64,000 bases of DNA from Avena insularis. Lineage: Eukaryota; Streptophyta; Magnoliopsida; Poales; Poaceae. Location of the stretch: NCBI GenBank assembly GCA_023614405.1, contig CM042697.1:470004792-470068791 (forward strand). Direction: 5' to 3'. Shown one piece after another: positions 41,504 to 54,418 of the stretch. The first letter of the stretch is position 1. The number at the start of each line of letters is the position of its first letter. The notes under the pieces were generated by a model. That model ran no database searches, was not told where the DNA came from, and worked only from the letters and a program-made list of their open reading frames with translations. The position numbers and the translations under genes were made by a program.

Positions 41504-43720
41504 TTATTATATATATATATATATAGAGAGAGAGAAAACCATTGCCTTATTCCTACACGTTTGACCACTTCAATCCCCAAAATTACGGCCAGTTATTGCT
41601 CCACAAATCGATCTTCTTCCACCGTCTGACGATTCCCCATCGTACCGCCACTCCTCTCGACAACGCGCGGCGACATAACTTCTCTCTCCACCATGTGAAC
41701 CATCCCAGTCTGATCGTGACCTGCACGTCCACCTGGATTGATTTCGGCGTTGGCCCAAGATGTCGTTCCATGGCGTTGTAGGGGAGTAGTCCATAGTAGA
41801 TGATGTCACCATCTAGAAGAAGCACCTTCCCAATGGAGTTCTCTATGAGAGGTCCAAGATGGATCATCCGTTTTGTGAAGAAAGGTATGCTTACAGGCTG
41901 TTTGATTTCTCAAGCACTAACATAGTTTTAATTTTGTATTGTGTGTAGCAAGATCATGGACGAACCGTATCATTGAGATCCTCAAAGTTGCTGATTTTGA
42001 TGGGGCCACTTTTTTTACTTTGACGAGCTAGAAACTCCATGCTCCATCGAGGATCTCTGGTGTTGTTGTTGGCTTTGTTGTGGATCTTTGCATGTGGATG
42101 TCGACGATTGCAACAACATGAACTGCGGTAGCTATGCTAGTGGAGTCCAAGTCGCAAAGACAAGAAGAATAGCACACGGCCAATGCTTTGTGACATGAGA
42201 TGTCGTGCTTCTGTTGTCACGTATGCAATGCTTCAGGATTGTGTATATTAAGTTTTCTTGTTCCTCCGTACCATGTGCTTCCTAAGGTTTAGTACCACAT
42301 GTGTGCTTCTGTATCTTTTGTGATATGTATCGAACTTTTGTACAAAATGTTTCCAATTACCTATTTTTGGTCTCCATTCTTTACACAGAAATAGCAATGC
42401 TTCGGTACATCTTTGTTCCTGCTTCAACAAATATCAAACTGTGTTTCCAATAGCTTAATGGTCAATAGCACAACAAACAGTACTACCGTACATGCGTATT
42501 TTTCAATCATAAACACCATAAATTTTTCTAGGAGATACGCATGCTTCCTTTCTTATACTTACACTACGATAATAATGTTTGGCACCACATTGTAGATGCT
42601 TCAACAATCATAAAACTATGTTTCAAGTGCAACTATAGTGCTTCATAGTACTATAACCAAATCAATGACATTGCTTGGGAAAAATCTTGACTAACTTATG
42701 AAGCATATCTTAGTAGTTTGGACCGCATGTTCATTATATGATGGAAACACGTATTATGGAATGAAAAAGAAGTACTCTTTGTGGTAGATGGAATCAGGCG
42801 TGACTATACGTATCCGGAGTGAATTCCAGGAGCATATATGGAAGCATCTTGTTTTTTTAGAGGAAGGAAGCATCATGTTTTGGAAATCATCGATGGAGTG
42901 GGACACTTGAAGCAACATGATTAACGGAAGCTACTTTTACGGGAGTGATTAATGGAGCGGGCAGCTGTTTAAGGGATGCTTGACTGTTTGTTGTTTCTAC
43001 GCATGGGGGCCTGGTAGAAATTCAACGGCAAGGCTGCTTCCAATCCTACGACAAGAAATTGGTCCGATGGAAACAAGGTATCGGACGCCAACCCCTAGTG
43101 GTGCCCCATACATAAGGCGGCAACTTGCACGCAAAGAGAGGAGGACTTCTTCTTTGCTTAGCCGTTTCCCCTCCTTTCTCCTAGACCTTCTGCAATATCA
43201 CCCCTCCTTTCTCCTAGATATTTTGTGCTTGCACTAGTTCATAACATGCTAGATCTGGGCAAAAACATTATAGAGTTAGCGCTATTTCAAATATAGCATG
43301 TTATTATAGAATCATCGCTATTTCGATATAGCATGCTATGACGAGGGTGTGGAGTAAGAGATCATATAATGCAAATCTTGATTGTTAAACATAGCTGATC
43401 ACGCTAAAACATCTATCTGCTTCACTATATCTTTTATTCTTGCTGAAATCTTTGATTTTTGGAATATTTTTTAAAGCTATTTATATACTTAGTATGCTAT
43501 AGCGTCGGAGAAGGGCCATGCTTGGTTCAGAACTGCGCATTAGAGATAGTTTTCGATCATAAACCGTAGTCCGTTTTCTTGTCTGACTCATAGCAATTGT
43601 TCAGTTCCATCTTTGGTGTGGCCGCCATGGAATTCCTACGGCCGGGATTTCAAATCTTGGACCATGTAGCACTAAATGACATCAATTTAGAGAGGAAATG
43701 TGAAGCCCTAAGTTGGTAAA
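41504..43720. other. No recognised gene
   Basis: 41504-41530 is an AT/AG microsatellite. 41560-41880 has short overlapping frames with no known motif. 42000-43250 carries repeated TGCTTC / AAGCAT-rich sequence of the kind found in grass DNA transposons. Nothing firm. Confidence 0.35.
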
Positions 43721-44199
43721 ATCAATTTTTTTAATAAAGGGATTTTTTTACCATGGAAATATATAAATATCGTGAAAATACCAATTACAACTGTCCTCTA
43801 CACCAACCAAATGTCAAAAGATGTCAAGAATGGACACATCAAGAAAAACAAAAGAAGAAGAAGAAAACAGTCCAAAGAAGAAGAAAACAGTCCACCGGGG
43901 CCGTCAGTCGTTTGATCAAAGATCTCAGATTTTCACGCCGAAGAAAATCTGCGCGCTCAAAACAATCTTTTCAACAAGGCATTTGTCACGGACAACCAAC
44001 TAAGGTTAGACCTTAAGTTTTCATCCTGGAAAATAAGACTATCTACTCCTCCAATGTTGTGGCTCCCACATACCGATGCCACAACTGCAAGTCATGAAAC
44101 ACCGAGCAAAGTCTTCATCACCTCGAAGACTTGGTCCGTCATTACTAGTCCTCTAATCTCATCTGGCATGTCATTTTTTTTTGACTAGATCTGACTGGA
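43721..44199. other. Possible LINE 3' end fragment
   Basis: TTTTTTAATAAAGGGATTTTTTTACC at the left, then sequence lacking long frames. It could be the A-tailed end of a minus-strand non-LTR element. Weak evidence. Confidence 0.25.
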
Positions 44200-45045
44200 A
44201 GTCAACGCTCGCAAATCAGCAATCTCCGGCCAATTCCGCCTAGAACAGGACACCACCGATGATCTGAGCACTGGAACAAGGTAGATCGGGGCGGCTCGAA
44301 CAGGCCTGCCGACGGCACAGGCGACAGGGAGGCAGGGAGAAGCAGTACGAGCGACAGGGAGGCAGCCGCCCAGCAGCTCGGGCGGGATTGGGCAGGGGTG
44401 CAGGCCCGCGTGGAGGAGCAGGGATGCAGGCCCGCGTGGAGATCCAATCAGGGATGCAGCGCGCCGTCGTCAGGAGGAGATGCAATCAGGGACCCAATCA
44501 CGATCAGGGAGGCAGTGCAGACCCGCGTGGAGGAGGAGATGCAGTCCCTGCGTGCAGTCCGCGTGGAGGGCGACAGCAGGTGGGGAGGGCGACGGGTGGG
44601 GGTGCAGTCCGCGTGGAGGAGGTCGACGACCGGGGCTCCTCGGGCGTCGGGAGTTAGGTGGATCGCTACGTGCATAGATCACCCAATGGAGCAGTCCCGC
44701 GTGCACAGATCAACCGGAACAGATCTGAGACAGCAGGATATCGAGATCGATACGAATCAGGAACGAATCTGAGACGAAACGGGCAGCGGCAGAGACCGGC
44801 GGCGTCGACAACGGCAAGGCCGTCGGCGACAGGGACGGTGGCGGTTGCAGCGACGAAGTTGCGAGTAGGAGGAGGCTAACCTAGCTCTGATACCATGTCA
44901 GGAATATGTAACTTGTATTTCTCTGGGGACCAAAGACCACAATATATAATACAGATACAGATGTGAATATGCAGGAAGCCCTCTAACATATAGGAAAAAC
45001 TACAATACAAATATATACATCTACAGATCGATATGCACGTTTAAT
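44200..45045 (-). mobile_element. Partial LTR retrotransposon: PBS, leader and LTR edge (minus strand)
   Basis: On the minus strand TGGTATCAGAGC (44884-44895) is the tRNA-iMet primer-binding site. It follows directly on an LTR end ...TTCCTGACA (TGTCAGGAA at 44896 on the plus strand). Leftward is a GC-rich leader or gag-start region (44200-44880) containing CAGGGATGCAGGCCCGCGTGG-type repeats. The far LTR end, most of the body and the other LTR were not found. Family not assigned; copia is likely from the primer site. Confidence 0.5.
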
Positions 45046-46182
45046 GCTCAGCGCCACCACACATGCAATAGGCCAATCAGTTCTTTGTGCACCTTTTTAT
45101 TCCCGACTTGGCTTGCCACTGACCAGGCCCCTCCTTTGCCAGCGTCGCCCGTGGCGTCGTGAATTTCAGGTGGAGCTCCTCCTTCGGTGCTCTTGCTTGC
45201 CCTTGTACAGCGGGTAGGTATCGTAGAATACATGCGCCGAAGATTACGGAGAGAGCAGCGGGTCGGGAATCGGAAGTGGCGCAGTGAGCCTAACGATGCG
45301 GAGGCCACAACCAAGACAGAGGCCCGGACCGACGGCGTGCATCTGGACCCTTCTGGTTCCCCGGCCCTGCTCGTCTTCCAAGTCGTCGTCGGTCACAGCC
45401 TCCTCCTCACATCCGAGGAGCCATGGTTGTTCTGCATCTCCTTGCACCTCCGGCCAGCAGGCAGCAGCACTCCACCTCGCCCGACCACATGCGCAGCTGG
45501 ACGTCCCCGAGGACCTCAACCCTCGCCGGCCGCCATGTCCTCCTCCATCGATCTCCATTGCCGCCCTTCCTCTCATTTGACTGCGCGTCTCGACTCCTCA
45601 GCACCTCGCCGTGCTGTTGGGCTTTCTCTTATAGGTCGTGTGCCCGGTTGTCAACTTCTGATAGCAGAAGGTTTCCTTTACCAGTAAAGGAGAGTATTTT
45701 CTACCGAATAGTCCCGCCTCGTTTCTTTAAACAGAGCTTCACCGGTTTATATACACTTACAAATTAACAAGAATCAGTCGCCTTGAGAATAAAAACAAGC
45801 AGAATCAATTTGGAACCCAGTGAATCGGATCCGGTGGGAAGGTGGTGAGAAGGGGAGAGAGAGGAGCACCAGAGATCAGGGAGAACTGTGTTCCCGGTAA
45901 TCCAGAGAAAGGAGCGTGGCTAGCAAAACGGGAGCAGGCCTAGCGCTGGGTGGTGGGTGGCGAGCTAGAAACGAGGATTGGACGGGGGCGGACGCAGGAG
46001 GCGGCGTTTGGGGCTCATGAGCAATCGATTAGAGAGATCCATGGCGGTGCGGTGAGCATCCACGATGGAAGCGCGTGTCCGGTAGGTTTCGTGTGTGTGG
46101 GCTGGCAGGCTCGTGAAGGTTGCTTGGGCATCATGGGCCAAAACGGTGAGTCGTTCCTTTGCACCTCTTTTTTAGGGGTTAC
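45046..46182. other. Unassigned GC-rich sequence
   Basis: 45050-45690 is open in several frames on both strands with no known domain. A TATA-like GTATATAAACC lies on the minus strand near 45745-45755, so a minus-strand gene or gene fragment at 45050-45690 is possible. 45840-46170 is GA-rich. Confidence 0.35.
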
Positions 46183-46546
46183 TAGTAGAATGCCCGTGCT
46201 TTGCCACGGCTGTCTTGAGGCAGAGCTAAACGATTAGTTAACTAAGTTGCAATTTCTAAGAGGCGAAAGATGGCAATAAGCCAAGGGCTTTATCATCACA
46301 TCAGCACTTGAGAAAGGCCAAGCCTTCATGATAGGTATCGGTGTCTATTAAAAAACAATACTTCTGCGACACTAAACAAAATATTTTCACATGTAAGACA
46401 TGTAAACATAAAGTGCATTTAAATATCCGTGTACATAGAAAGAAAAACCAAAAAGAAATGCATATATATATATATCAAATCTGTTGGCAGACATTACATT
46501 TTAAAAGAGTAAAGATCATGAAGAAAGTTGATCAAATATGGTCAAG

Positions 46547-46981
46547 CTACATCAACATGAGATGTGCATGGGGAAGACCCCTCTTTTGGAACTCTACCAC
46601 ATAGATATCCATCTTCAGAACGCCCGCAATATCCGTCTTGGTAAGCATCCTTTGCATCGTCTCCACCTTGGACCTAAACACTCGCGCCACAAGATTTGGT
46701 TGGTCCTGCGAGGTTTGACCTGGAAACATCATGTCTTGTATCTCTTGCCAGTTCGGGCTGAAGGTTATTGTCAGGAATATTTGCGGCTTGTCGTACGTCA
46801 TTGAGGTGATGTCCCCGTAGGTCCATTTACTTGGAAGTTTAATGGGCGCCATCTGTATAATAAAGATACCAACATTCATTCTATACATATTGGTTCTTAA
46901 ACAAGTCACCTCAAGCTTAAAGAAAATCATTTGGAAAACTTTAGGACATATTTTTAAGACACTGCTATCTTCTTGTGGCAT
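46547..46981 (-). pseudogene. Helitron Rep (HUH endonuclease N-terminal region) fragment
   Basis: The minus-strand frame of 144 codons contains FLTITFSPNWQEIQ, QDQPNLVARVFRSKVE and YVVEFQKRGLPHAHLMLM. The EFQKRGLPHAH block holds the HxH metal-binding motif of the Rep nickase. Two expected residues of the ITFTCNP block are replaced or deleted (ITFSPNW). The downstream Tyr motif and the helicase domain are missing. Rep normally nicks the donor strand during rolling-circle transposition; this copy is only a remnant. Confidence 0.85.
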
Positions 46982-49900
46982 TGCACTACAGATTGGAGGA
47001 ATATATGATTAATATGGTTTCTTTCTTGAAGAACTAAGATTAAGATGTTCTCACATAAGAAGAATTAGGAAAACAACTCAAATACGAGGAAATGCTATTG
47101 TAAGAAGTTAAAAATGTTTTTTTCCTGAACAAAGCAAGTGATTGCAATTTGGTAATTTGTAAGTTTGTTAATTAGGTATCTGATTTGTTTTATAGGGATA
47201 ACAGTAGTGAACCAGTTTCCGATACAATTATGATTGCAATACGTTTCTCTATCATCGCTACCATAGGTCAGGTGTATTTACTATGGAAGATATGAGCCAC
47301 TTCAGAAATGGCTATAACAGCAAAAGGCCACAGCTTCTGATGACTGCATACAAATTTCATCCTGATGAGACTCTTATATCGTGTAGCTTTTATCAGAATC
47401 ATATTAACCCTATTAAACAAAGAACACTCAGTTTACCTATAACTCTATGGAGAATCACAGATACCCTACTCTGTTAAGTGCCATGAGTGGACATCAATAC
47501 TAATCCTCAAACAGTTCTTAGCTAGGAGGGTGCTACTTATTTGGAATTATTTTTAAAAGTTGAGCTTCCCGGTTCAAAGGCTATAACCCGCATGCATTAT
47601 CCTAAGTGCAGAACTGAATATGGAACCAACACCATATCTCCAATCCTACTGATTTAATTAGGGGACTAACAACACATTGATGACAGTTGATCTCCAAGCC
47701 ACTGGATATAGCCTAGTTATGCAGAGAATGAATGAGAAGACTGCAAGAGATAGGCCTACCTCAACAGTGATAGGGTGGTTGTGACGAAGAGGTCAATGGT
47801 GGTGTTGATACCTCACAAGCTCCTCGGTGATGGTTCGATGTCCCCCTCCAGTACCACCTACCCCCACCTGCAATCGATCAATAAAAAATTCACAGTCAAT
47901 CCACACATAATTTACTTTTTCATAAGACAAAAAGGATCATTAGTCTAAAACAGATATAAATATGATCAAGCATTTAATAAGATTTTGTGATGCCCTTAAT
48001 ATCCATGCTTAACACAAACATCACCAAAGTGGCAATAAAGCAGATAACCATGATTCCATTACATTCAGAACATCTAACTACATATTTCATATTTGTCCAA
48101 ACGATTTTATGATTGACAGCCGATGACAGAATGACACAGACCACACATTCTTCCTGTTATAGTCGTCAAAACAAAATAGCAAAAGAAGGACAAAAGAAAC
48201 ATAAACAAGTTTTAGGGGTGCATCGTACTTTCCAGAACACATGAGACAAACTCGAATTGTTTCAAGTAAGCCCTATAATGAAACTCGTGTGTATGCAGCA
48301 GGAAAAATAGATAAACTTGATTATCTTGTATGCACTTAGATATTGAACTCGAGGCATAGTTATTGACCCACCTAGAGGAAACGGATTTGAGCATAAGGCT
48401 ACAAACACCGGACTTGATTGCTGGACATCTCTTCTATCCTTGCATGTAGTGTGCTGACATATTCTTCCTGAAGGTTGGAATATTTAATTGTAGAGAACCC
48501 TCTCTAAAATCAAGAATAACGCGATATGACAACCCTCTCTCTGAAGGTTAGAATAACACGATATGAATTTAGAATTTTTTCTCAATTCGTGAGAAACTGG
48601 AATTTAAATTAGCCTATGGCCTCATTTCTTGGATCAAATTGAGCATTCCCTTAGGAACATCAAAAATGGATTCACAAACAAGAAGAAATAGGTTTTGACT
48701 TACTAACAGACTTAAACAACATAAACTTTAAACCAGAATGAGTAACTGGGCACAAAAAGTTTAGAGCTCATGGATTTTAATAAGCTTATTTCTGAGATTG
48801 TGACAAGTTCACTACATAATAACCATAGAGGCCAAAAGAACTGCTAAATGCAACAAGAAATTCCACAAGTTTATCCATCTCATATGTACATGAAGCCATA
48901 GTTTTATACTACATACAAATGGAATAAGAGGAGACTACGAACAATATAGAGCAAATGTTTTTCATACGAAACAGTCTTACCTCTTTCCCTTGCTGCTTTC
49001 CCCTAGAGTCCGATAACCTGCTATTTAGCCTCACCCTCCTTTCTCTTTAGCTTGAGATGTCTTATTAAGATATTTGTGGTATCTGCCTCAATTACTCTCC
49101 ACTCTAAAATAGCACAAATATCAATTAGTCCATTTTATGAAGGGAAAAGCGTAAATAACATTTATTCAGGTAATTGATATGATGAGCGAGCTACAAAAAC
49201 AGGACTAGTCAACCCTACACATCAATCATAAATTAGAAATATACCAACCAGCTCAAGTTGGCTGGATCCAAGTCCAGTTCAGCTAAATGGTAAGCTACAA
49301 ATTATTGCCTCATCGTAGTCTGCATGAGGGCTCACTGCCATGTCAATTTAAAAAAACATGATCATTGTGCTATACTGATGATATATGCATTCATATACTG
49401 AATTTGAGGTGCAATTGATACAAATTTTAAATGTTACTTACTGACCCAACCAAAGCAGTGAGCGGGGCATAACTTTTTGTTCAAGCATTACTTTAAAATT
49501 TTCAAATGAGATATATGCAAGCAGATGATCCATGTAACAAACATAATAAGTACATATTTTTTACGATAGTATGAGATTCAAGTTTGGCTATCTTTAGTTC
49601 TGAGTATTTCAAAAAAACTTTAGCTCTTAGTAAGATGAAATGAAATGATTAGAGTAAACTGGATGTAGTATAGAGGGCATTATTTGTCTTTTGAACACAC
49701 TATGTAATTTCCAATATAATTTTGCCCAAAAAATCTAGGAAATGAGCTCATATGTTTGATCACCTGCAATTTGTCATTGTGTGTTCACCGATTCAGTCTG
49801 GGTCTGTACTTTGTTGCTATGTTCAACTGAGTATATTTGAGCTAGAAGAGTTTTTGCTACTGGAGAACAATAGCAACAACAACATGAGAAAGCAAGAAAG

Positions 49901-52229
49901 GCATACAATTTTGACAGGTATTTACATGTTTGCCTAAGGCACAAAACACCACCCTTCACTAAGCCTCCTACTCTCTTAGGACATCGATCATCAGATTATT
50001 TTTAGGGATCCCCGAACTCACCAAATGAGAAGTATGTGCCTAGCGGCATCAATCAAATTTCTCGAATCTTGAGGCCTAAGGAATACATAGATGTCTATTA
50101 CCTCAAGAACCAGCAGAAGGAAGTGGATCCGAGAAGCAGGTTGCAGATGCAGAACTCCGTTGTGTATCTTGTAGTCGTCTCCACGTGATGGTACACTGTC
50201 CCAGAACCACCGCCTCTACCTGCATGCCACGAAAATCGATTGATCAATCAAAACCTAAAGAGCAAGAAACAGCAGTAGCGCAAGGGAATAGACTAATGCC
50301 TTAGCGTGCGGGTGTGGGGGCTGGGAAGCAAGATGATCGGTAATCAACGCTGTGGCGTATCAGGTGCCGACAGCGTCGCCAACGATTCTACAGTCGGTGA
50401 AGATTATTCAAATTCATAAGCAACATCCATAAGAATTAAGTGCATACATCGTGTTGCTTAGTTCATGTTCTTTGTACGTCTTAATTGCTTGTACAGATAA
50501 CATGAATAATCTAAATATGCTTTTGCCGAGGAAGACATGATATAGTTCCTCCGCACAAGATACATGAAGGATCACATTACACATCAAACTTTCCTGATTG
50601 ATTTATATATCATGTAACAGTGGAACATATAATCACATAACAGTGGAACAAATAATGCATTGTGTTATGAAAGAAAAGCCAAGTAAAGTAGATACTAAGA
50701 GCAAACTAAGATAAATATTCTTCCTGTTTGATAACATTGCCACAGCTAGTTTGTCAAGAACCAAGAGATCAATACTTGCAAAAATGTTTACACATGAACT
50801 GGAAAAATGCCTAGAGAAGTATATAGATATTCAAAATAATGTGTAGGGATTTAAAAATACAGTGTACGTGAACCCAGATCTCACTTAGACTTTACTGCAA
50901 GACAATTCCACTAACAAATATCAATCAGAAGACAGGAGCAATAGACATCGACCTCCCTAAACTATTGTGATGAACAAAAATTGAAATTTGCATAGGATTT
51001 AACATCAAATCACATAGTTTGAATAAATGCAACCTAAACCTCAGTTGGATCATTAAATATTCTGACAAAATTGAGAAGATCTCCCAGGGAGGACAGAGGA
51101 TGATGGGACCAGCCTCACCATTGGAGGCTATAGTGGAAGCAACATGTCTCAGTCAATCTGGTAGCCATGTCTAGTAGGCTGAACTCAGGGTTGTCTCCAC
51201 CAATCTGCCATGCCACTGTTCCGGGCAAGTTGAGCGGGAGAGAATGAAGATGATAGAGCAGGAAAAAAAGCAGAATGACTCTAGAGCAAGAGAGTGCATT
51301 ATAGCGGGCTGAATGACGGAATGTCGCTGAGGAGCCGTCAGCGTGTCAAGGTCAGAAATGACACCGGGAGTGTCAAAGTGTAACAGTCCTGCGACAGAGA
51401 GCTCTAGTATAATATGGGAAGGCGGCAAGGGCGAAGACGGCATCCCGACTGGGAGACCTATAGCACATATCTATAACCATTAACCATTCGTCTATTATAC
51501 CAATATTGACAAACTGGTAGAATATTAGCACGGTCTAGAAACATCTATTTATATGGTCCATCATATTCAATAAGTGTATATAGAAAAGGTTTGACTACAT
51601 ACTACCAGAACCTTATTTTCGCAAAGAACTCAGTGCCCTGGTAATTTCTTCTCACCAATGTATCTTGTAATTTCTTCCTGGATGGGACATGTACCTACCC
51701 TCCTAGTTCTTGTTCTCCTTAGCATTACCTGTTATGCTATTGGTTGGCCGCTAGCTTCTATAAGTCATATGTCTTCAGCCTGGCATGTTCCAGTTACATG
51801 TTGTTAAGCTCTACACACTGGCATTTTCAGTTACATGTTGTTGAGTTCTATAAACTGGTATTTTCAGTTACATGTTATTAGTTTCTCGGAGTGTCATTTT
51901 CAGTTACATGTTACTACCTATCCAGGATGCAATTTTTCAATGAAGTTGCCGTGAATTCACAGATGAGAGGCATCGCTAAATTAAGCAAGGACAAATGTAT
52001 TTCGCTCGCTGGTTAGCTAACCAATCTACAAACTATTAAGAAATGACATACTCGCTGACAGAATTTCAAACCAATCTACAAACTCAGTAATATTGGCTAA
52101 ATCTTCACATAAGTACGCCTCACCATTAGAAAATAGAGCAAGTACGATGTGATGTTTGTGGTGCTTAATCAAGCATAGAAAATAAAACCTAGAAGCTATC
52201 TGACAAAAATTAACAGAGAGCCCGTATAC
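46982..52229. other. Helitron interior, mostly AT-rich
   Basis: Only short frames. Exon-like islands occur near 47765-47880 and 50100-50225 (minus strand, Gly-rich starts GGTGGGHRTITEELV and GRGGGSGTVYHHVE), perhaps exons of the Helitron's own gene or of captured genes. 51171-51443 has a 90-codon frame without known motifs. Confidence 0.35.
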
Positions 52230-52450
52230 CTTGATATTGCCGAGGGAGTTGGCAATGGTGAGGACGTGCGCGCCCTCGGTCGTCTCCTCAAGCGGCTTCG
52301 GCCAGAACGCTCTTATGTCCACAAGCGTCGAAGATTCGGACTTGTAAGCATGGGCGCAACCGTCCGTGGAGCACGGGCACGGTGAGGAGTTAGCACGTGA
52401 TGATTCAGTCCACCGGCGCGGCGCGGCACGCTGGACGGTGGAGATAGCGA
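52230..52450 (-). pseudogene. Possible captured first exon (unknown gene)
   Basis: The minus-strand frame reads SSTLVDIRAFWPKPLEETTE and GAHVLTIANSLGNIK, then a good donor AAG|GTATAC at 52228-52230. The composition is exon-like and differs from the flanks. I do not recognise the source gene. The 5' limit is unclear because the upstream sequence is part of a tandem duplication. Confidence 0.4.
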
Positions 52451-53128
52451 GGTGGTGGACAGGAACCGGGCGGAGCGTCAGTGGTGCGGCAAGGAGCGCC
52501 GGTGGGCGTCTGACATGCAGCAGTAGAAGAATAGGAGGACTCGGACCTTTTTTATTGGGAGAGGAGGTAACCAGAACGACCTCCACGATCCGTGAGCTCC
52601 ACGATCTGCATCGGCAGTTGTCGTAGATCGAGCTGACCGACGGTTTCCGTGGCAGATGGGGAGGCTGGGCGGCTGTGGATTGGCCAGGAGACATGGGGAA
52701 TGGGGAAGGGCGACGTCGGCAGCGCGGCGCATGGGACGATGGAGGTAGCAAGGCGGGGGACGGGAGCCGGCCGGAGCGGAGCGGCACGCTGGACGGTGGA
52801 GATAGCGAGGTGGTGGACAGGAACCGGGCGGAGCGTCAGTGGTGCGGCAAGGAGCGCCGGTGGGCGTCTGACATGCAGCAGTAGAAGAATAGGAGGACTC
52901 AGACCTTTTTTATTGGGAGAGGAGGTAACCAGAACGACCTCCACGATCCGTGAGCTCCACGATCTGCATCGGCAGTTGTCGTAGATCGAGCGGACGTTTC
53001 CGTGGCATGGGCAAGGCCGTGGATTGGCCAGGAGACATGGGGAATGGGGAAGGGCGACGTCGGCAGCGCGGCGCATGGGACGATGGAGGTAGCAAGGCGG
53101 GGGACGGGAGCCGGCCGGAGCGGAGCGT
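52424..53128. repeat. Tandem duplication of a ~350-bp GC-rich unit
   Basis: Copy 1 is about 52424-52780 and copy 2 about 52781-53128, offset 357 bp. Shared blocks include CGGCACGCTGGACGGTGGAG, CATGCAGCAGTAGAAGAATA, AGAACGACCTCCACGATCCG and GGAGACATGGGGAATGGGGA. Copy 2 has a small deletion near 52991. Identity is very high, so the duplication is recent. Confidence 0.9.
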
Positions 53129-53485
53129 CGGCGGCGCGACAAGGAATCTGCGATGGATGGGGATTTTTTCCCTTGTTGGCTGGTGCGAGAGGAGAGGTCT
53201 GGATGGTGCTAGCGTGGGGTTACGGCTGGAAGGTTTCCTCAGCCGGTTTTTTTAGCGAATGGTTTTTTCAATTTTTTCCATGTGGGAGGGAAAAAGGCGA
53301 CGTACCACCATATTGTCGCGTTTACCTATAAGGAATAGTAGAGATAAGCAGTACAAAGTACAAAGCAAAAAATAAACTTTTTTCTTTATTTTTAGAAAAC
53401 ATAAATATGAATAGAGAGAAAAGGTTTTAGAGGTTATAAAAAGTACAAAGCAGTTTTTTAGAAAATGGAATAATTTAAAAACTTG

Positions 53486-54114
53486 CTAATTTTTTTAAAT
53501 AATAATTTTTTTTATTAAATTTCACAAATAATACATAAAACGGGCAAATTGCAAAACTGTTTGTCGGCCGGCGTTCAACAGACGACAGACTCGTTTCGTC
53601 TGTTCAACGGACGAAACACAGCCTTCGTCCGTTCAACGGACGGCACGCAGCCTTCGTCCGTTCAACGGACGGCACGCAGCCTTCGTCCGTTGAACGGACG
53701 ATACGTCTGCTGTCAGCAGCAGCAGCTGGGCGGGCCCCAGCGTTGCAGGCGCGCAGCAGCAGCCGCATGCAGCGCAGCACAGCATCGCGTGCGCGCGCGC
53801 GGCAGGCCATGCAGAGCAGCTGCGCAGCAAGCAGCATGCAAGCAGCTAGCAGCGCAGCGGTGCGGGCAGCTAGCAGCCAAGCAGCGCGCATGCAGTCGCG
53901 GGCCCGCAGGCAGGCGCGCAGAGCAGCAGGCGGCAGCTGCACGGCAAGCGAGCGCGCGGCGGCAGCTGACAGCAGACTGTCGTCCTTTAAACGGACGAAG
54001 GCTGTGTGTCGTCCGTTGAACGGACGAAGGCTGTGTTTCATCTGTTAAACGGCCGGCCGACAAACAGTTTTGTAATTTGTCCGTTTTATATATTATTTGT
54101 GAAAAAAATTAGCC
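53486..54114. mobile_element. Small Mutator-like element with palindromic CGTCCGTT repeats
   Basis: Long inverted ends (CTAATTTTTTT, CACAAATAATA.ATAAAACGG, GCAAAACTGTTTGTCGGCCG against their complements). They are flanked by a 9-bp direct repeat, AAAAACTTG, at 53477-53485 and 54115-54123. Each arm carries copies of CGTCCGTTCAACGGACG, itself nearly palindromic. The centre (53715-53965) is a GCAGCAGC-rich low-complexity block. No coding capacity. Confidence 0.65.
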
Positions 54115-54418
54115 AAAAACTTGCTACTTTCAATACAACTATCTATTGTGTCAACATAACTGCAAACGTGACGTAAAAAATCACGTCGCGCACTTTACAG
54201 GGAGATGAAAGGAAAGCATACCAAGAAAGATGAAGAGAGGATTTGGAAAAGGAAAATATTTTACTCGCGAATTGGAACAATCAATTGCGCGGAGCGGATG
54301 TCGCCGAGCAAGTTAAAAAAAACTATCTACGTTGCGTCGTGCCATTAATTTAAAAAACACCGTCTACACAACAAAGACTAACTTCTTCCGCCATAGCACG
54401 CGGGTATTTTGCTATCTA
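54115..54418. other. No feature seen
   Basis: Short AT-rich interval between the Mutator-like element and the MITE. Nothing recognised. Confidence 0.4.

Larger units (their letters stand above)
46183..53344 (-). mobile_element. Helitron, 7.16 kb, with Rep remnant and possible captured exon
   Basis: Minus strand: 5' end A|TCTCTACTATTCCTTATAGG at 53344. 3' end GCCGTGGCAAAGCACGGGC hairpin, ATTCTA, then CTAG at 46183, followed by T. Near the 3' end is a Helitron Rep fragment (46547-46981). No helicase blocks were seen, so the element is not autonomous. The 5' end holds a GC-rich tandem duplication and a possible captured first exon. Most of 47.0-52.0 kb is AT-rich with intron-like sequence. Confidence 0.75.

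Noticed and set aside
52478..53142. Several overlapping 60-196 codon ORFs as separate genes
   Set aside because: They are shadows of the ~350-bp tandem duplication in the Helitron.
53549..54063. Ala/Gln/Arg-rich ORFs over 100 codons
   Set aside because: They run through palindromic and GCAGCA low-complexity DNA of a hairpin transposon, with comparable frames on both strands.
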